From NCBI GenBank assembly GCA_966250865.1, contig CBINIT010000021.1, forward strand, positions 1-18,435: a stretch of DNA of 18,435 nucleotides. The letters run 5' to 3'. A program made the position numbers and the translations under genes. Position 1 is the stretch's first letter. Every line of letters starts with the position of its first letter. Source of the stretch: CAYGGE01 sp966250865 (GTDB lineage Bacteria > Patescibacteriota > UBA1384 > CAYGGE01). Shown piece after piece: positions 9,109-17,086 of the stretch. Under the pieces are notes generated by a model that made no database searches, was not told the origin of the DNA, and worked only from the letters and a program-made list of their open reading frames with translations.

Positions 9109-9960
9109 TTACTTCTGACAAATTGGGCAATAGTGCGTGGTCCGGCCGCCCTGCTTTATGCGTTTAATCTCATGGCCAAGCGAGTCCTTCTCTCTCTTGT
9201 AGACCTCGGCATACTTCAAGAAGCTACCCTGTTTTCCGGCAGCGTCGATATAGCTATTAAAACTCGACCCACCAGTTTTCAGCGAAAGGTCGATGACATG
9301 AACAATCCCTCGGTACACTGCTTCCTGTTCTTTCTCGCTTAATGTCTTGGCTAAACGGTCGGGTCGGACCTTGCCGTGCCACAAGGCTTCTGCGGCATAG
9401 ATATTACCCAGTCCAGCAATGTGGCGCTGCTCAAGAATCGCCAACTTAATCGGTACATTTGGCCGTTTCTTAAGAAAGTCCATAAAGTACTGCAGGGTAA
9501 ATTCCGGGCTTGCTGCATCGACTCCAGCAAATTCTTTTCCTAAAAAGTCGGAAATCAGATTCGTCTCAAGTACTTTATGCCAACCAAATTTCCGGAGATC
9601 ATTATAGTAAAGGCTTGCGCCACTCTTGAGTCCGTAGACAATATGCGTGTGCTTATGCGGCAACGGTTGTTCGTAAGCCTTTTCTGGATGACCACCAACA
9701 GCCACATTGCTCTCTTTCGGATCAACATAGACCAACTGACCCGTCATCTTCAGGTGGACAATAAGACTTTTGTTATGAGCGAAATCAATAATCAGCACCT
9801 TAGCGATACGCCGAACTGCGATGATCGGTTGGTTTGTGATATCCGTCAGAGTACCGACAAACATCTTTGGAACCCGAACATCAACCGAAACTATCTCATC
9901 TCCTACAAGACGAGCTTCGAGTCCACGGCGAATTGTTTCTACTTCAGGGAGTTCTGGCAT
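9109..9960 (-). CDS. mutM: MutM/Fpg, formamidopyrimidine-DNA glycosylase
   Basis: This 283-aa protein starts MPELPEVETIRRGLEARLVG; Pro2 is the catalytic nucleophile and Glu3 the helper of this bifunctional glycosylase/AP lyase, which removes 8-oxoguanine and FaPy. VHLKMTGQL (conserved Lys), NDLRKFGW and the helix-two-turn-helix with HIAGLGNIYAAEALW are all present. The C-terminal zinc finger is incomplete. The last pair C278-x2-C281 (THYCPICQK) is there, but the first CxxC, normally after the VY-REG segment, is replaced by DSLGHE. The start is well supported: the ATG lies six bases after a -10 box in a consensus promoter, so the mRNA is leaderless. The frame upstream of MPELPE is not part of the gene. 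Confidence 0.95.
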   Translation of the reverse strand: MPELPEVETIRRGLEARLVGDEIVSVDVRVPKMFVGTLTDITNQPIIAVRRIAKVLIIDFAHNKSLIVHLKMTGQLVYVDPKESNVAVGGHPEKAYEQPLPHKHTHIVYGLKSGASLYYNDLRKFGWHKVLETNLISDFLGKEFAGVDAASPEFTLQYFMDFLKKRPNVPIKLAILEQRHIAGLGNIYAAEALWHGKVRPDRLAKTLSEKEQEAVYRGIVHVIDLSLKTGGSSFNSYIDAAGKQGSFLKYAEVYKREKDSLGHEIKRIKQGGRTTHYCPICQK

Positions 9961-9966
9961 GAGACG

Positions 9967-9995
9967 AGTATACCGAGTGGACTCCTCTACGTCAA
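9967..9995 (-). promoter_or_regulatory. mutM promoter (leaderless start)
   Basis: The minus strand has TTGACG (9995-9990), a 17-bp spacer and TATACT (9972-9967), then six bases and the mutM ATG. The TTG of the -35 box is also the T-tract of the terminator next to it. Confidence 0.88.
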
Positions 9996-10022
9996 AGGGT
10001 CGGACACACTGCGTCCGACCCT
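9996..10022 (-). terminator. Terminator of the long operon, overlapping a stop codon and the mutM -35 box
   Basis: AGGGTCGGAC (9996-10005) and GTCCGACCCT (10013-10022) form a perfect 10-bp stem with a 7-base loop. The T-tract is short (TTTG) and merges with TTGACG. The stem begins in the stop codon of the exported protein gene. Confidence 0.75.
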
Positions 10023-10897
10023 CAACTCCCCTCTCCTTTCTTGAAGCGATAGAAGAATAAACCAATTGGCGGCTTTCGGACCGCCCGTCCTGGCTTGGGC
10101 GGCTGAATAGTCTCACCGCCATCACCAAAGAGGATGTCGACTCCAGGGCCAGCGCAGGCGAAGACGGTAGCGCGCGTCCCCTTACGGACCGACCAGGACA
10201 TCACTCGGATCGACTTCGATGTTGCGATCATCGCCGAACGCTCATGTCGCTCATTGGGGTAGACGCAGTCGTTGTGGTGCATTACGACGACATCAAACTT
10301 CGTGACATCGATCCCCAGTCGCTTCACAACAGCGAGATTAACATCAGCGTAGCAGTCGCCCCAGACTCGCTTCCGCTTCCCTCGCACCCTTCTCCATTTC
10401 CAGCCTTTGCCAAGGTAGGTCGTTTTGAGAAGCACATCAGGCTCAACCCGCCAGATGTTGTGAGCAAAACGCTTTGGTTGACGGCGGATCAGTACCAGCA
10501 CACGATGTTTTTCTGCCATCAAACCTGCGTCCATCGGCATGTAATCGAGCGGTTTCCCGCCTACTGAAGCAAAGCCAATGATACGACCAGTTGCCAGATC
10601 GTAGTACACCGGTGGTAAACCCCAGACCGCTCCAGTTGCTTGGCGATGCTGCTCTACCGTCTCCCCCTGGAGGGTGACGAGTTCGGGAAAGAGCGAGACG
10701 TTGCGCGGGCCAAACGGAACGACATAGCTCGGTAACGCAACATGGGCTGGAAGCTTCGGCCGTGCTTTGGGTACAACCGGCTGAACAATTGGCGGTACCG
10801 GCTTGGGCCGTGGCAAGAGGATCCCCAACCAGAACACAACGGGGATCATTGCGGCCAAGACGAAACGCACTTGTCGCCGATTCACTGGCGAGACCAT
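10022..10897 (-). CDS. Exported/membrane-anchored protein of unknown function
   Basis: This 291-aa protein has a basic N-terminus, one hydrophobic helix at about 11-28 and a Pro-rich linker (30-52), fitting a signal anchor with the bulk outside. The globular part contains three cysteines (C182, C211, C248) and a conserved-looking MHHNDCVYPNERHERSA at 206-222, which could bind metal. Lys/Arg-rich KGWKWRRVRGKRKR lies at 164-177. No family is recognised. Shine-Dalgarno GGAGG lies 7 bases upstream of the ATG. The gene follows the HAD gene by 65 bases and ends in the terminator before mutM. GC content is somewhat higher than in its neighbours. Confidence 0.75.
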   Translation of the reverse strand: MVSPVNRRQVRFVLAAMIPVVFWLGILLPRPKPVPPIVQPVVPKARPKLPAHVALPSYVVPFGPRNVSLFPELVTLQGETVEQHRQATGAVWGLPPVYYDLATGRIIGFASVGGKPLDYMPMDAGLMAEKHRVLVLIRRQPKRFAHNIWRVEPDVLLKTTYLGKGWKWRRVRGKRKRVWGDCYADVNLAVVKRLGIDVTKFDVVVMHHNDCVYPNERHERSAMIATSKSIRVMSWSVRKGTRATVFACAGPGVDILFGDGGETIQPPKPGRAVRKPPIGLFFYRFKKGEGS

Positions 10898-10962
10898 ACT
10901 GGATCCTCCGTCGTCACAGAAAAGAACTACCCCTTGCGTATATACTACAGGAAATTACCGGG

Positions 10963-11628
10963 CTATTCGAGAACGATGGTATCGAGAGCTTGGATTGTCG
11001 TATGCGGATGACGACTTGGTTTTTCTAAATAGCGTTTACCTTCAGTTATAGCGAGATCAACATCTTCAGGACGATTATGGGCTCGCTCAAAGCTCACTCG
11101 TTCAATCAGGTATGTGGTGGCGCCAGGCACTACATCGAGAACTAGATCGAGTTCTTCGGGGTTATTGTCCACCATGATGATCTGCGTACCGTCAGCCCGC
11201 TGCGCAATAACCTCAGCCTTCTTACCTTCGGTGGCGGTGATAAAGATGTCATCAAAATAACCAGCTAGCCCAGAGGCCTGTACTTTGTACTGCTGCCACT
11301 CGGGCGAGCCAAACGACAGCAAGTAGAGCTCAACACCTGCTGCTTTAGCTCGTTTCAGAAACGGCTCAACATCAGGGTACACAAACTGCTCAAGATTGTC
11401 TCGAAGTTTTGATTCAAGGTCTTCAAGCGTAAGATGATGATCTGAGAGACGGTTCACTGCATCGACATGCTTTTGAAGCGAGTAGCCACTGCTCCAGATC
11501 TCTTCGTAGGCTTGTTGCCATACCTTAGGATCGATGCCTAACGCCTCGACATCTTTCTGAACCTCGATATAAAACAATCGGTCGGTCGCTAGAAGCGTAT
11601 GATCAAAGTCGAGAAAGCATTTCACCAC
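10963..11628 (-). CDS. HAD-family hydrolase (phosphatase-like)
   Basis: This 221-aa protein starts (GTG) MVKCFLDFDHTLLAT. D7 and D9 form the DxDxT-type motif I with the nucleophilic Asp. Motif II is LLSFGS with S105, a Lys lies at 136-137 (EGKKAEV), and motif IV is VDNNPEELD with D154. The cap is helical (residues 15-85). The substrate is unknown. Its place after glmS and an alternative GlmU suggests a sugar phosphate, but that rests on position only. AAGGGG precedes the GTG start, and the gene begins one base after the stop of the GlmU-family gene, so they are translationally linked. Confidence 0.8.
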   Translation of the reverse strand: MVKCFLDFDHTLLATDRLFYIEVQKDVEALGIDPKVWQQAYEEIWSSGYSLQKHVDAVNRLSDHHLTLEDLESKLRDNLEQFVYPDVEPFLKRAKAAGVELYLLSFGSPEWQQYKVQASGLAGYFDDIFITATEGKKAEVIAQRADGTQIIMVDNNPEELDLVLDVVPGATTYLIERVSFERAHNRPEDVDLAITEGKRYLEKPSRHPHTTIQALDTIVLE

Positions 11629-11629
11629 C

Positions 11630-12838
11630 TTAGGCCCCTTGCCATGACTCGGCTAATGTCTCAATCGTTTGAGCTACCCCTGGCGATAATGTGAGATCAC
11701 GGCGGCTCATCATACGTTTTGCTACTTCAAGGGCTTTTGGCAACGCGTAGGCTACGGCACCCTTCTCGGTATCGAACCACTGGAGTGGAGCGATAACGGT
11801 TGGGGCACTGAGACGACCAAAAACGTTACTAAACGGCCCGATAACCGTCCCTGGCGCGAAGGTCATGCCACTCCCCGTCTTCGCATGATCGCCCATAAAG
11901 AGACCCGCAAACAGCTCGCCAGTATCGACAGGCTGACCCTGAACCGGAACACTGACCGTACCGTAGGTATTTTTCATATTACTGGTTGAAGTACCACCGC
12001 CAAGATTACACCAAGAACCAATATAGGAATGGCCGAGGAAGCCGTAGTGCGACTTGTTTGAGTACGGCATCATAATCGCATGACTGATCTCTCCCCCAAG
12101 CTTGCAGGTCTGACCCGCACTGAAGCCGGCCCCAATTTGGGTTAATGGCCAGACGAAACAACCATCTCCGAGAAAGACCGGGCCGCTAATGACCGAATTA
12201 GCACTAATCGTCACGCCTTTACCGATAAGGATCGGTCCTTTGGTGGCATCAAGTACTACGCCCGGAGCAATCGTTGAATCTTCATCAATAGAGATCTGCT
12301 CTTCGGCGATCAGCGTTGCTCGCTCGTGGACGGTACCCTTCACGGTACCAAGCGGAAAGGAGGCAGCATCGGCAGTGATCGCCTCTTCGTTAATATAAAT
12401 ATAGTCCCAAAGGTAGTTTGCAATCCGGATAGCTGCCTGCTCTTGGGCCACTGTTTGCGCTACTTGTTCAAGATACTGCCAAATATCACCCCTTACCGTC
12501 TCAGTCACCTGCAGTCGCACCGCCACTAGGGTCGTTCCATCGGTTGTCCAGAGCGCCTTCGGTTCACCCTCAGGAGAGATGTGCTGCTTGAGCGCATCGA
12601 TATCGAGGAGCCTGCCATTAATAAACAGATAGTCACCAGGCTCGAGCTCCGTCGTAACATCTTCATAGAGTCCGGCAATTGCCGGGCGCGCTGTCTTAAC
12701 GACCCCCGTATCGGGAAACTCTTGCGGCAGAAGCGTAGCCATAGTTCCCGTGCCGGTCAGTAAGTCCCAGCTGGCATGAAGCTGTGTCAGTGGTTCGAGC
12801 TGATTGACCTTGTCATCTTCAAACAAACAGATTGTCAT
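11630..12838 (-). CDS. Alternative GlmU-family protein (sugar nucleotidylyltransferase/acyltransferase with beta-helix)
   Basis: This 402-aa protein has the N-terminus MTICLFEDDKVNQLEPLTQ seen in the GlmU-family group described as an alternative bacterial GlmU (TIGR03991-like). It lacks the classical LAAGxGTRM motif. From about 170 to 340, hexapeptide-type repeats (DEDSTIAPGVVL, IGKGVTISANSVI, LGDGCFVWPLTQI) predict a left-handed beta-helix. SYIGSWCNLGGGTSTSNMKN and MGDHAKTGSGMTFAPGTVIG match the acetyltransferase-active segment of GlmU-like enzymes. With glmS 8 bases upstream, it probably acts in UDP-GlcNAc synthesis. AGGAG Shine-Dalgarno precedes the ATG. No glmM is in the window. Confidence 0.8.
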   Translation of the reverse strand: MTICLFEDDKVNQLEPLTQLHASWDLLTGTGTMATLLPQEFPDTGVVKTARPAIAGLYEDVTTELEPGDYLFINGRLLDIDALKQHISPEGEPKALWTTDGTTLVAVRLQVTETVRGDIWQYLEQVAQTVAQEQAAIRIANYLWDYIYINEEAITADAASFPLGTVKGTVHERATLIAEEQISIDEDSTIAPGVVLDATKGPILIGKGVTISANSVISGPVFLGDGCFVWPLTQIGAGFSAGQTCKLGGEISHAIMMPYSNKSHYGFLGHSYIGSWCNLGGGTSTSNMKNTYGTVSVPVQGQPVDTGELFAGLFMGDHAKTGSGMTFAPGTVIGPFSNVFGRLSAPTVIAPLQWFDTEKGAVAYALPKALEVAKRMMSRRDLTLSPGVAQTIETLAESWQGA

Positions 12839-12846
12839 GCAAACTC

Positions 12847-14679
12847 CTATTCGACGGTCACGCTCTTGGCGAGATTACGAGGCTTATCGACATCATACCC
12901 TCTAGCGACACCGACATAGTAGGCGAAAAGCTGAAGTGGGATGATCGATAATACCGGATTGAGCATTTCAATCGTCTTCGGGATCCACAATACGTTCTTG
13001 GTGAGCTCGGTAATCTTCTTATCGCCCTTCGTAGCAACGGCAATAATCGAGCCGCCTCTGGCCGCGATCTCCTCGAGATTCGTATACGTTTTTTCATAGA
13101 CACTGTCTTGGGGGATGATGCCAACGACGGGAAAATCCTCTTGCACAAGAGCGATAGAGCCATGTTTCATCTCGCCGGCTGGGTAGCCTTCGGCATGCAC
13201 GTAGGAAATCTCTTTGATCTTGAGTGACCCTTCAAGTGCTGAAGGATATTGGTATTTGCGACCGAGATACATCATGTTGTCGCTCTTGGCAAACTCGTAG
13301 GCAATCTTCTTAATCGCCGCATCGTCGTCGAGAATCGATTGGATCGCCTCGGGAAGCTCTTGGACATATTCAAGGATGTTCTTGCCTTCTGCAAGCGACA
13401 TGCCGCGTCGGCGACCAAGAAAGACCGTCAGCAGTGCCAGGAGCGTCAGCTGGGACGTGTAGGCCTTAGTGGAGGCGACAGCAATTTCTGGACCGATGTG
13501 GTTATAGGCACCAGCGTCAACTTCTCTTGCCAAGGTCGAACCAACAGTGTTAATAATACCAAGGGCCAGCGAGCCAGTTCGTTTTGCCTCACGTAAAGCA
13601 CCGATCGTATCGGCTGTCTCACCGGACTGACTGATGGCCAGATAGGCCGTGTTCTTATCGGGAATCAGTTTGCGGTAGCGAAGCTCTGAGGCATAAGCTA
13701 CTTCAACAGGGATACCGGCGAACTCTTCGAGCATGTACTTGCCAACCAGCCCGGCATGGTACGCGGTACCACAGGCAACGATCACAATTCGCTCAATCTC
13801 ATCTAGTCGCTTCCCCAGCGCTTCCATACCACCAAACTTGGCGACGCCGGTGTGAGTGATAATACGACCCTGCATGGTGGTCTTGACGGTCTGGGGCTGT
13901 TCGAAAATCTCTTTCTTCATGAAGTGGGGGTGATTCCCCTTCTCTGCCGCGGAGATGTCCCAGCTAATCTGCTCAGGCTTGCGGTTCACCAATTTGTGGG
14001 ACATGTTCTGAATTGAATAATCAGTTGGCGTAATGGTCACTAAATCGTAATCTTCCAGGTAGACCACATCGCGGGTGTGCGGCAAGATCGCGGTTACATC
14101 GGAGGCAAGGACATACTCCCCTTCTCCAACGATACCCAGAAGCAACGGACTCCCAAGACGAGCACCGATAATCTTCTCTGGTTCATCGGCCGAGAGGACG
14201 GCCAGACCATAGGCACCGTGAACCCGCTTCAGCGCCTCAGAAACTGCCTTCTCTAACGGATCCTTCTTGAGACCATCTTCGATAAGGTGGGCAAAAATCT
14301 CAGTGTCAGTCTCTGATTTAAAGGTGTGGCCAGCTTTGGTGAGTTCTTCCCGAAGTTCCCGGGCATTTTCAATAATACCGTTATGCACCACAAAAACCTT
14401 GCCGGCACAGTCGACGTGTGGGTGGGCATTGGTTGCGTTAGGAACACCATGAGTCGCCCAACGAATATGGCCAATTCCAACGGTGCCTGACCCTGACTTA
14501 TCTTTGGTGACATCTTCAAGCGCTGCAATTCGCCCCGCCTCTTTCTCTAGGGTGATACCACCGGGCTCAACAATCGCAACACCAGCCGAGTCATAGCCAC
14601 GGTACTCCATGCGACGAAGACCGTCGATCAGTACCGGATATGCTTTATCTTTACCGATATAGCCAATAATTCCACACAT
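12847..14679 (-). CDS. glmS: Glucosamine-fructose-6-phosphate aminotransferase (isomerizing)
   Basis: This 610-aa protein makes glucosamine-6-P from fructose-6-P and glutamine, the entry step to UDP-GlcNAc. MCGIIGYIG gives Cys2, the glutaminase nucleophile after Met removal. EYRGYDSAG, HIRWATHG and HNGIIEN complete the N-terminal class II amidotransferase domain (1-235). Two SIS domains follow, with ACGTAYHAG, SQSGETADT and ASTKAYTSQ, then LEGSLKIKEISYVHAEGYPAGEMKHG. The C-terminus LAKSVTVE is canonical. GGAGGT four bases before the ATG is a strong Shine-Dalgarno. The gap after kbl is 21 bases, so they share a transcript. No glmS ribozyme was seen in that gap. Confidence 0.97.
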   Translation of the reverse strand: MCGIIGYIGKDKAYPVLIDGLRRMEYRGYDSAGVAIVEPGGITLEKEAGRIAALEDVTKDKSGSGTVGIGHIRWATHGVPNATNAHPHVDCAGKVFVVHNGIIENARELREELTKAGHTFKSETDTEIFAHLIEDGLKKDPLEKAVSEALKRVHGAYGLAVLSADEPEKIIGARLGSPLLLGIVGEGEYVLASDVTAILPHTRDVVYLEDYDLVTITPTDYSIQNMSHKLVNRKPEQISWDISAAEKGNHPHFMKKEIFEQPQTVKTTMQGRIITHTGVAKFGGMEALGKRLDEIERIVIVACGTAYHAGLVGKYMLEEFAGIPVEVAYASELRYRKLIPDKNTAYLAISQSGETADTIGALREAKRTGSLALGIINTVGSTLAREVDAGAYNHIGPEIAVASTKAYTSQLTLLALLTVFLGRRRGMSLAEGKNILEYVQELPEAIQSILDDDAAIKKIAYEFAKSDNMMYLGRKYQYPSALEGSLKIKEISYVHAEGYPAGEMKHGSIALVQEDFPVVGIIPQDSVYEKTYTNLEEIAARGGSIIAVATKGDKKITELTKNVLWIPKTIEMLNPVLSIIPLQLFAYYVGVARGYDVDKPRNLAKSVTVE

Positions 14680-14700
14680 AGGGACCTCCGGTTGCGATTG

Positions 14701-15888
14701 CTACTTAATAACCCCGTGTTTTTTACCGGTCTTCTCGAAGGCAGCGATGGCCTTATCGAGCTGCTCTTTGGTGTGCGCGGCTGAGATTTGAACCCGGATA
14801 CGAGCCGTATCTTTCGGTACCACCGGATACCAGAAACCAATAACATAGATGCCTTCAGCCAGCATGTCGTCGGCAATTTTCTTCGCCAGAACCGCATCGC
14901 CCAGCATAACTGGCGCAATTGGGTGGGTACTTTCCGGAATGGTGAAGCCGAGAGCCGTCATCTTTTCACGGAAGTAGGCAGTATTCTCTTTCAGCGTAGC
15001 CAACCGGTCGGTAATAATCTCAGGGTGATTCATGAGATGCAAGGCCGCTGCGACGATGCTTGGCGCAAGCGAGTTCGAGAATAAATAGGTGCGGCTGCGT
15101 TGACGCAACAGATCGACGATTTCAGCTGAAGCAGCAGTAAATCCACCCGTTGCTCCACCAAGCGCCTTACCAAGTGTTGAGGTAACGATATCGACGCGCC
15201 CGATCACGCCGCAGGCCTCAATCGCCCCTCGGCCAGTCTCGCCAATAACACCGGTCGCGTGTGATTCATCTACCATAACTGCAGCGTTATATTTGTCAGC
15301 GAGATCACAGATTTCTTTTAGCTTCGCAAGGTGACCGTCCATGCTAAAGACACCGTCGGTAGCAATGAGACGGAACCGCTTGTCTTGGCTAGCCTTGAGC
15401 TTTTCCTCGAGATCAGCCATGTCGGAGTGCTCGTAGCGAAGACGCTCTGCCTTGGTCAGGCGGATACCGTCGATAATACTCGCGTGGTTCAAGCTATCAG
15501 AAAGAATCGCATCTTCTGGGGTCAAAAGAATCTCAAAGAGACCGGTATTGGCATCAAAACAGGAGGAGTAAAGGATGGCATCTTCGGTGCCAACAAAAGC
15601 TGCTAGTTTGCGTTCAAGCTCGCGGTGCTGCGTCTGCGTTCCACAGATGAAACGAACTGACGAGAGGCCGTAGCCAAATTGATCAAGCCCAGCCTTGGCC
15701 GCGTTCGCCATCTCATCACTGCCAGCCAGACCAAGGTAGTTGTTGGCACAGAAGTTCAACACGGTCTTACCGTTCACCTCAATCTCGACCCCTTGCTTCG
15801 AGCTAATTTCTCGCTCCGTTTTATAGAGACCTTGGGCTTTAATATCTTCAAGTTGTTGCGTAACAAGATCGGCTAAATTCTGATTCAT
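14701..15888 (-). CDS. kbl: 2-amino-3-ketobutyrate CoA ligase (glycine C-acetyltransferase)
   Basis: This 395-aa PLP enzyme of the alpha-oxoamine synthase family splits 2-amino-3-oxobutyrate with CoA into glycine and acetyl-CoA. Visible motifs are NFCANNYLGL (45-54), VRFICGTQTQHRELE (78-92), LNHASIIDGIR (133-143), VDESHATGVIG (206-216) and STLGKALGGATGG (237-249) with the PLP-binding Lys241. The directly upstream tdh supplies its substrate. The family also contains serine palmitoyltransferase and AONS, but the RFICGTQ and SHATG context and the tdh partner favour Kbl. AAGGGAG precedes the ATG, and an ACCGTC/GACGGT hairpin lies in the 30-base gap after tdh. Confidence 0.95.
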   Translation of the reverse strand: MNQNLADLVTQQLEDIKAQGLYKTEREISSKQGVEIEVNGKTVLNFCANNYLGLAGSDEMANAAKAGLDQFGYGLSSVRFICGTQTQHRELERKLAAFVGTEDAILYSSCFDANTGLFEILLTPEDAILSDSLNHASIIDGIRLTKAERLRYEHSDMADLEEKLKASQDKRFRLIATDGVFSMDGHLAKLKEICDLADKYNAAVMVDESHATGVIGETGRGAIEACGVIGRVDIVTSTLGKALGGATGGFTAASAEIVDLLRQRSRTYLFSNSLAPSIVAAALHLMNHPEIITDRLATLKENTAYFREKMTALGFTIPESTHPIAPVMLGDAVLAKKIADDMLAEGIYVIGFWYPVVPKDTARIRVQISAAHTKEQLDKAIAAFEKTGKKHGVIK

Positions 15889-15899
15889 AGCTCCCTTTC

Positions 15900-15915
15900 A
15901 CCGTCGCAAGACGGT
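15900..15915 (-). other. Intercistronic hairpin between tdh and kbl
   Basis: ACCGTC and GACGGT form a perfect 6-bp stem with a GCAA-type tetraloop (TTGC on the transcribed strand), just before the kbl Shine-Dalgarno. No T-tract follows, so it is more likely an mRNA stability element than a terminator. Confidence 0.5.
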
Positions 15916-15918
15916 CAC

Positions 15919-17076
15919 TTAATAGCGGATAAGAATCTTTGGATGCTCAAGCATCTTCTTTTCAAATTCCGTTGGGTCGTATTCGCTAAAGTTGACAATG
16001 GTGCCCTCACCTTCCTGAAGGAGGTAGCGCCAGAGGGCATCTTGGATGCCATTGGATTGATCTTCAAGTAAGGCTCGAGTGGCGTGCCAAGTTTTAAAGA
16101 TTTCACGACCAATAATACAGTGGAGGGTGACCCCTCGCGCAATCATGCGATCAAAGCCGGCAATAGTGGCATCGCCCGACTTTAAGCCGAAGAGCACGAC
16201 ATCGCCACCCCGACGAACTGCATGGATGGCATTATTAACCGATGAATGAAACCCCGCCATCTCTAAGGCAGCATCAACACCCACACCATCGGTGAGTTCC
16301 TTAATGCGCTCCACGAGCTTCGCGTCATAGAGCTGATCTTTTGACGCTTCGGTAGTGAGTGTTTCATCGGCGCCAAACTGTTTGGCTAAGTTGCGATTCT
16401 TTTCCAGCGGATCAACAGCAATAATCTTCTTGGCGCCATAGGCTCGGGCAATGAGAACGGTAAAGAGTCCAATCGGACCACAACCGAGGATGGCTACAGT
16501 CTTATCGCGAAGATTAACCTTGGTGGCAGCGTGGACGCCGTTCCCAAACGGTTCTTGCATACAGGCAATTTCAGGACGAATCAGACTCGTATCGGTCGGC
16601 CACAGGACGCCTGCTGGCAACTTAATGTATTCCGCAAAACAACCGTCGATCGTGATGCCCATAATAATTTCATTGGTACAGACATGCTTCTCACCGCGTT
16701 GGCACTGGTAACACTTCCCACAGGTCAGATGACTTTCGGCTGCGACCATCTGGCCAACTTTGTAGCCATATTTCTTCGCTACCTTGCTCCCAACTGCTAC
16801 AATCTCGCCAAACATTTCGTGACCGATAATTCGAGTTGCCTTGTCTTCACGCTCAAGCGACTCGTGCATGGCATCGCCCCAAGCGTTACGAAACCAAAGA
16901 CCACGGTCCGAACCACAAACACCCGTGTAGACAGGCTTCAAGACCACCCAGTCAGCATCTTCAGGTCGTGCTTTTTCGTCAAGCTGCGGTACGGGCATCT
17001 CGCGCTTCACAAAGCCGGTCTTGTCTGACCACTCAGTATCGTAATGGATGGTTAGGGCGTGCATTGTTTCTTTCAT
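15919..17076 (-). CDS. tdh: L-threonine 3-dehydrogenase (zinc MDR family)
   Basis: This 385-aa zinc- and NAD-dependent dehydrogenase oxidises threonine to 2-amino-3-oxobutyrate. Catalytic zinc ligands are C54 (GVCGSD), H86 and E87 (GHEMFGE), with E175 in EPFGNGVHA. The structural zinc site is C119/C122/C125/C133 (CGKCYQCQRGEKHVC). The Rossmann motif GCGPIG is at 198-203, and GREIFKTWHATRALL matches the Tdh segment that contacts the subunit interface. Kbl directly downstream supports Tdh over other sugar or alcohol dehydrogenases. It is longer than the E. coli enzyme (341 aa), through an N-terminal extension and insertions. Shine-Dalgarno AAAGGAA lies upstream of the ATG, and the gap after the GHMP kinase is 10 bases. 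Confidence 0.92.
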   Translation of the reverse strand: MKETMHALTIHYDTEWSDKTGFVKREMPVPQLDEKARPEDADWVVLKPVYTGVCGSDRGLWFRNAWGDAMHESLEREDKATRIIGHEMFGEIVAVGSKVAKKYGYKVGQMVAAESHLTCGKCYQCQRGEKHVCTNEIIMGITIDGCFAEYIKLPAGVLWPTDTSLIRPEIACMQEPFGNGVHAATKVNLRDKTVAILGCGPIGLFTVLIARAYGAKKIIAVDPLEKNRNLAKQFGADETLTTEASKDQLYDAKLVERIKELTDGVGVDAALEMAGFHSSVNNAIHAVRRGGDVVLFGLKSGDATIAGFDRMIARGVTLHCIIGREIFKTWHATRALLEDQSNGIQDALWRYLLQEGEGTIVNFSEYDPTEFEKKMLEHPKILIRY

Positions 17077-17086
17077 GATAGTTCCT

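Noticed and set aside
9038..9130. N-terminal extension of the GIY-YIG protein by 31 residues
   Set aside because: The extra residues (...SLTGSEALQIEDPR) are the translation of palindromic repeat d. The family begins at MYFVYI and a Shine-Dalgarno fits that start.
9961..10128. Longer start for mutM, adding 56 residues
   Set aside because: Pro2 of MPELPE must be the mature N-terminus for catalysis, and the extension runs through the promoter, the terminator and the previous gene.
14680..14700. glmS ribozyme or riboswitch before glmS
   Set aside because: The gap between kbl and glmS is only 21 bases and holds just the Shine-Dalgarno.
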